DNA from: Alphaproteobacteria bacterium
GTDB lineage: Bacteria; Pseudomonadota; Alphaproteobacteria; SMXP01
Length of the DNA: 64,000 nt
Direction of reading: 5' to 3'
Assembly (NCBI GenBank): GCA_028285305.1
Contig: JANQPV010000056.1
Coordinates: forward strand, 124,001-188,000
Shown piece after piece: positions 60,708 to 64,000 of the stretch. A program made the position numbers and the translations under genes. A model generated the notes under the pieces. The model saw only the letters and a program-made list of their open reading frames with translations, did not search any database and was not told the origin of the DNA. The stretch's first letter is position 1; every line of letters starts with the position of its first letter.

Positions 60708-62207
60708 CTATTCTGCGGCTTGCGACTGCGCCCCGGCCGATAATTCTGCCGGAGCAGCTTTCCAAAAGTACCGTTTAAAGCCGCGTTGCTCGTCCACATC
60801 TTTGATGCGGAAGACCATACGCACATCCATACCGGATTCAACCTCCCCCGGCACCACATCTGTTATGTCCATCATGATCCGCCCGCCTTCTTCGAACGTC
60901 ACCATCCCAAAATGGTTCGGCGGCGCCATGCTGAAGGTGAGCGCATCCGCCGACCACGAGAGGATTTTTCCCACTTTTTCGGCAAATTTATAGGGCTCTT
61001 GCGTATCGACCGTCGGGTTGTTTGGGTTAATCGAAATCCGGCTGCGTGGGAATTGTATGACGCCCGTTTCCGTACAGCGGCCACCGACCAGCCCCATGAT
61101 CATATCATTGTTCCGGTAAAGAGTTGTCAGCGCGGTCTTATTGTCCTTTTCCGCCCGCATTCCTTTTTCCCATTCGATGAGGCCGCGGAACGTCAAATAT
61201 TTCATGTAATTCGTCTCTTCGCGGCGGTGCGCCAACCACCCCGAAATACCATGGCGCGGAGAGAACGAATTGATCTTGTCCGTGGCACTAAAAATGAGGG
61301 CATCACAACCTTGGCCGAAATGAAGCACAAGGATCTTTTCGCCTGCTTTTGCCGTCTCAAGCGCCTTAGCCAGCAGAACGCTGGAATGCGCCGCGCCTGT
61401 ATCACCGGCAACAGCCGCCAGCGTGTCATGGAGCGCTTCGGGATTTAAGCCGCACGTTTTGGCAATCGATTGAGGAACCCGGGGAAACAAACACGGCATG
61501 ACAATGTGGTTGATGTCACCGGGAGCCACGCCCGTCTTTGAAAGAACGCCCTGGATTGCTTCCGGCACGATCTTTGCCAGACCCTCGTCACGGACCCAAC
61601 GTTCTTCCCAGTTATAATCGAATTCTTCATGATCACCGCGAAAATGATCTACAAAGTCGTGCGTGACCGAATGCGAGCCGACGAACTCGGCAAGGATATT
61701 GTCCTTACCCACCGTAAAACAAGCCGCGCCGTCGCCGAAATCCAGTTCCTGTGCGCTGGCCGCCCGGGCTTTGCGCATATCCGATGCGACCACCAAGGCA
61801 TGGCTGGCCCCACCGGCTTCAACTTTGTTGAGCGCTTCGATCAACGCCGACGTTCCTGCGCGTTGGGTGTTCGCCACATCAACCGCCTGGGTCCCCGTTT
61901 CCAAGGTCAGCGCGGACGCGATGATTCCCGAATTCAGCCGGTCGGCAAACGGCATTGTCGTGGAGGCGAAGTATAGAGCATCAATATGCGAGCGATCATC
62001 GTCATCGCCCAAACAATCCCGGCACGCCTCGACAGCCATGGTTACGGCGTCTTCGTCCCAGTTGCCCACTGAACGCTCGCCTTTGCCCTTACCCATCAGG
62101 TTGGGTGCGATCCATGCGTGCGTTGACGCCACAACCTTTCTGTTCAAGCGCAAATTTGGAACGTATCCTCCATAGCCCGTGAGACCTACCACAGCCCAAT
62201 CCTCCAA
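60708..62207 (-). CDS. HMG-CoA synthase-like protein with C-terminal DUF35 (OB-fold) domain
   Basis: A 499-residue fusion. The first 340 residues resemble the HMG-CoA synthase/thiolase fold (G-G-Y-V-P near 14, Y-F-A-S-T-T near 79, G-D-G-A-A-C near 177, F-G-Q-G-C-D-A-L near 298). The last 120 residues have a DUF35-type OB domain (F-G-M-V-T-F-E-E-G-G-R). The place where HMG-CoA synthases have their catalytic Cys reads N-T-Q-R-A-G-T-S-A, so that Cys is not seen. The zinc-ribbon Cys set of DUF35 is also incomplete. It probably binds the thiolase as a partner. Confidence 0.8.
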   Translation of the reverse strand: MEDWAVVGLTGYGGYVPNLRLNRKVVASTHAWIAPNLMGKGKGERSVGNWDEDAVTMAVEACRDCLGDDDDRSHIDALYFASTTMPFADRLNSGIIASALTLETGTQAVDVANTQRAGTSALIEALNKVEAGGASHALVVASDMRKARAASAQELDFGDGAACFTVGKDNILAEFVGSHSVTHDFVDHFRGDHEEFDYNWEERWVRDEGLAKIVPEAIQGVLSKTGVAPGDINHIVMPCLFPRVPQSIAKTCGLNPEALHDTLAAVAGDTGAAHSSVLLAKALETAKAGEKILVLHFGQGCDALIFSATDKINSFSPRHGISGWLAHRREETNYMKYLTFRGLIEWEKGMRAEKDNKTALTTLYRNNDMIMGLVGGRCTETGVIQFPRSRISINPNNPTVDTQEPYKFAEKVGKILSWSADALTFSMAPPNHFGMVTFEEGGRIMMDITDVVPGEVESGMDVRMVFRIKDVDEQRGFKRYFWKAAPAELSAGAQSQAAE

Positions 62208-62297
62208 CTAATGTAAATTCAATCTCTTTTGTGCCGAGCCCTTAGCAGATTTGTTTCTGAGGCTCAATGGACAGAGCCGGTCATCACAAGGTCGATC

Positions 62298-63380
62298 CTA
62301 GATGTCCTCACACACCGCTTTCACGCGCTTCCAGGCCTCGTCGCTCAGAACCGGTTCACCTCTGGTCGACACGTAGCTCTGAGCAGCTTCTGCTCGTTCC
62401 CGGGCAAAGGGATGGGTCCGCAACAAGACATCCGACGGTTGGCCATTTCCCGAATCCTCCGTCTCGGCGAACCGCTTCATCAAACGAATAAAGCCTTCAG
62501 TACCTGCGTTCGCTCCGTTTAAGACCAGAATAGCCTCTCGGTCCGCTTCCCACTCGAAGTCGCGTGTGTAGGCGTTGGCGATTAGAAGCGATCCCACTCC
62601 AGAGGCATCCGAAATACCGCCGGTAATGAACGCATCAAAAAACAAGATTCCGAACTGGCTGATCGCTCCCTTGAGAGGGTGTCTGAGGATGACGTGACCA
62701 ATCTCATGAGCAAGAGCGCCGACCAATTCGTCCGGATCCTCCAGGTAGTCAATTAGGCCAGCGGTGAAAATGATCCTTCCGCCTGGTACCGCAAAGGCGT
62801 TGGGCACCGGATGGTCAATCACATAGACGCGAACTGGTTGCGCAGAGCGCTGGTCTACCAGCAACCGCGCCAGGGTTTTGAGGTCATGGAGACCGTCCCC
62901 TTTGCACTCTCCCATATCCTCAATTAACGCACCGATGGTCGCGTCGCCGATCCGGTCTTCCAACGCCTGAGGGACATGGGTTGCAAGGGGACCGGCCGCC
63001 CTGGGTACTAAGAAATAGATGGACGCCACCAGCAATGCGGTAAACACGGCCAGCGTGGTGGCAAATCGCGCGAACTGAAAAATTGACGTACGCTGAATAA
63101 AAAGTCGGGGGTGATGGTCACGCAACGATCGGATGGCCTGGGGATCGTGGAAGACGAGCCGCACATGCGAATACCCTTTAAGCCGCAGCCGCACGGCAGC
63201 TTTGTGATCATGCGCAGGCGCTCTCGCGACCCGGCGCGCGGGCCAATGGGCCATAAGAACCCCGGATTCGTCGTAGATTCTTAGAACACGGCGATCGATT
63301 TCAACATAGACCGGCACCGAGCGCGCAGAGAGCCCGTCGAAATACTCGGCTGGAAATGCGACTTGGTCACCCATGATCAT
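62298..63380 (-). CDS. M48 family metalloprotease
   Basis: A 360-residue membrane protease. The zinc motif is H-E-I-G-H (near residue 230) with the third ligand Glu in E-W-E-A-D; V-P-G-G-R-I-I-F-T is the usual strand before it. A membrane segment is at about residues 105-125, so the catalytic part is likely periplasmic, as in BepA/Oma1-type enzymes. It overlaps the DUF898 gene by ATGA and is translationally coupled to it. Confidence 0.9.
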   Translation of the reverse strand: MIMGDQVAFPAEYFDGLSARSVPVYVEIDRRVLRIYDESGVLMAHWPARRVARAPAHDHKAAVRLRLKGYSHVRLVFHDPQAIRSLRDHHPRLFIQRTSIFQFARFATTLAVFTALLVASIYFLVPRAAGPLATHVPQALEDRIGDATIGALIEDMGECKGDGLHDLKTLARLLVDQRSAQPVRVYVIDHPVPNAFAVPGGRIIFTAGLIDYLEDPDELVGALAHEIGHVILRHPLKGAISQFGILFFDAFITGGISDASGVGSLLIANAYTRDFEWEADREAILVLNGANAGTEGFIRLMKRFAETEDSGNGQPSDVLLRTHPFARERAEAAQSYVSTRGEPVLSDEAWKRVKAVCEDI

Positions 63381-64000
63381 ACCGCTCCGATCTCAAAGAA
63401 ATCCGCTAAGCCCTCACCAATGAGGGGGTACGGAGTTTCGCTGGGGCCGACAACCGAGAAATCAAAACGGCCTTTCACTTCCAAACGCGTGATGAAGTAC
63501 CTGAAACGCCGCATCTGGGCCACCGGTCGCGCAATTCCCAACGTACCATAAACAATAAGGGCGTTCACAACATTGAGCCAAATTAAGGACAAGGGGTGAA
63601 CGTTGAGCTTGAACCTCAGCGTCTCAAAGGACAAACAAGAGAAAAAATACCGGTACTCAAACGCACGGTACCAAGCCGTCGAAATAGCAATAATGACCGT
63701 TAGAGCAATAAAAGCTCCCCCCAAAATGACCCCGTAAATCAGATACTGACCCAGTGTATCTGGAGCCAAGACAAAGTCGCTGAGGTTATCCAGAATTTGC
63801 TGAATATCACTGCCCGAAACAGTCTCAATTGCCCAAAAGACACCCCATATGACCGCGAGCAATCCAAGGAGCGTGATAAACCAGGTTCCTATGAATCGAG
63901 AGTATAGAGGTGCGAGGCGCGCGCGGAAACGCACGGGCCGGTCCCCGAACATTATGTTCCCAAACAAGTAGTTCGCCAGAATAAGACGTTGCATCGGCAC
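63377..64000 (-). CDS. DUF898 (YjgN-like) membrane protein, cut by the right edge
   Basis: The frame runs into the right edge, so 207 residues are visible and the N-terminus is missing. Three or four membrane segments are seen (about 38-58, 85-107, 130-150). A-N-Y-L-F-G near the start and F-E-Y-R-Y-F-F near 115 fit YjgN/DUF898. Pairing with an M48 protease by ATGA overlap is typical for this family. Function not known. Confidence 0.8.
   Translation of the reverse strand: MPMQRLILANYLFGNIMFGDRPVRFRARLAPLYSRFIGTWFITLLGLLAVIWGVFWAIETVSGSDIQQILDNLSDFVLAPDTLGQYLIYGVILGGAFIALTVIIAISTAWYRAFEYRYFFSCLSFETLRFKLNVHPLSLIWLNVVNALIVYGTLGIARPVAQMRRFRYFITRLEVKGRFDFSVVGPSETPYPLIGEGLADFFEIGAV

Noticed and set aside
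1-64000. tRNA, rRNA, CRISPR array, intact IS element or prophage
   Set aside because: No tRNA T-loop pattern, regularly spaced repeats, transposase or phage structural genes were recognised; DUF1353 alone is not enough for a prophage.

Overview
The window looks like chromosomal DNA of an alphaproteobacterium. The evidence is the sdhE gene lying between recG and mfd, a split (three-subunit type) proton-translocating transhydrogenase, HspQ, an UrcA-like protein, DUF502, DUF2161 and GFA-family proteins, and mid-range GC with Shine-Dalgarno starts. I cannot fix the order; a Parvibaculales- or Rhodospirillales-like lineage rich in CoA and redox enzymes would fit. No rRNA, tRNA, CRISPR array or intact insertion sequence was seen.

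Positions 1-14,000 form an accessory, defence-like region. At the left edge, on the minus strand, are the first three genes of a class 1 DISARM anti-phage system in the canonical order drmD (SNF2-like ATPase), drmMI (large adenine methylase) and the start of drmA, which runs off the window. They are translationally coupled by overlapping stop and start codons, and drmD seems to be preceded by a four-codon leader ORF. Just upstream lies a broken 3' end of a small membrane-protein gene whose intact relative sits at 8,110-8,628, so the DISARM edge looks like a recombination junction. Next come a secreted coiled-coil protein divergent from a trypsin-like protease without a signal peptide, and a patatin-like phospholipase convergent with a RyR-domain protein. 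These resemble parts of conflict systems but are not an established system.

Positions 14,000-34,500 hold mainly metabolic and redox genes: a MetE-like protein, pntAB-pntB without pntAA, a GFA protein, a small zinc-ribbon-like protein divergent from a PAS-PAS-LuxR regulator, soluble transhydrogenase sthA, a DUF2161 protein, a nitroreductase, a luciferase-like (F420-type) oxidoreductase, and two related molybdopterin oxidoreductases that flank a membrane/TPR gene pair. A decayed glyoxalase-family (VOC) gene lies between the TPR gene and the second molybdoenzyme. An SppA-like S49 peptidase, acyl-CoA thioesterase II and HspQ follow.

Positions 34,500-51,700 hold an orphan YejA-type peptide-binding protein, a DUF1353 protein, a membrane GAF histidine kinase, a five-gene minus-strand operon (SDR, ABM, CaiB-type CoA-transferase/racemase, histidine phosphatase, VOC), a FrnE-like DsbA protein, and a LysR regulator divergent from a five-gene operon (beta-carbonic-anhydrase-like protein, AhpD-like protein, thiolase, unknown protein, atypical SDR).

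Positions 51,700-64,000 are housekeeping: mfd, sdhE, recG, DUF502, a GT25 glycosyltransferase, a thiolase plus HMG-CoA-synthase-like/OB-fold pair ending in a strong terminator, an M48 metalloprotease, and a DUF898 membrane protein cut by the right edge.
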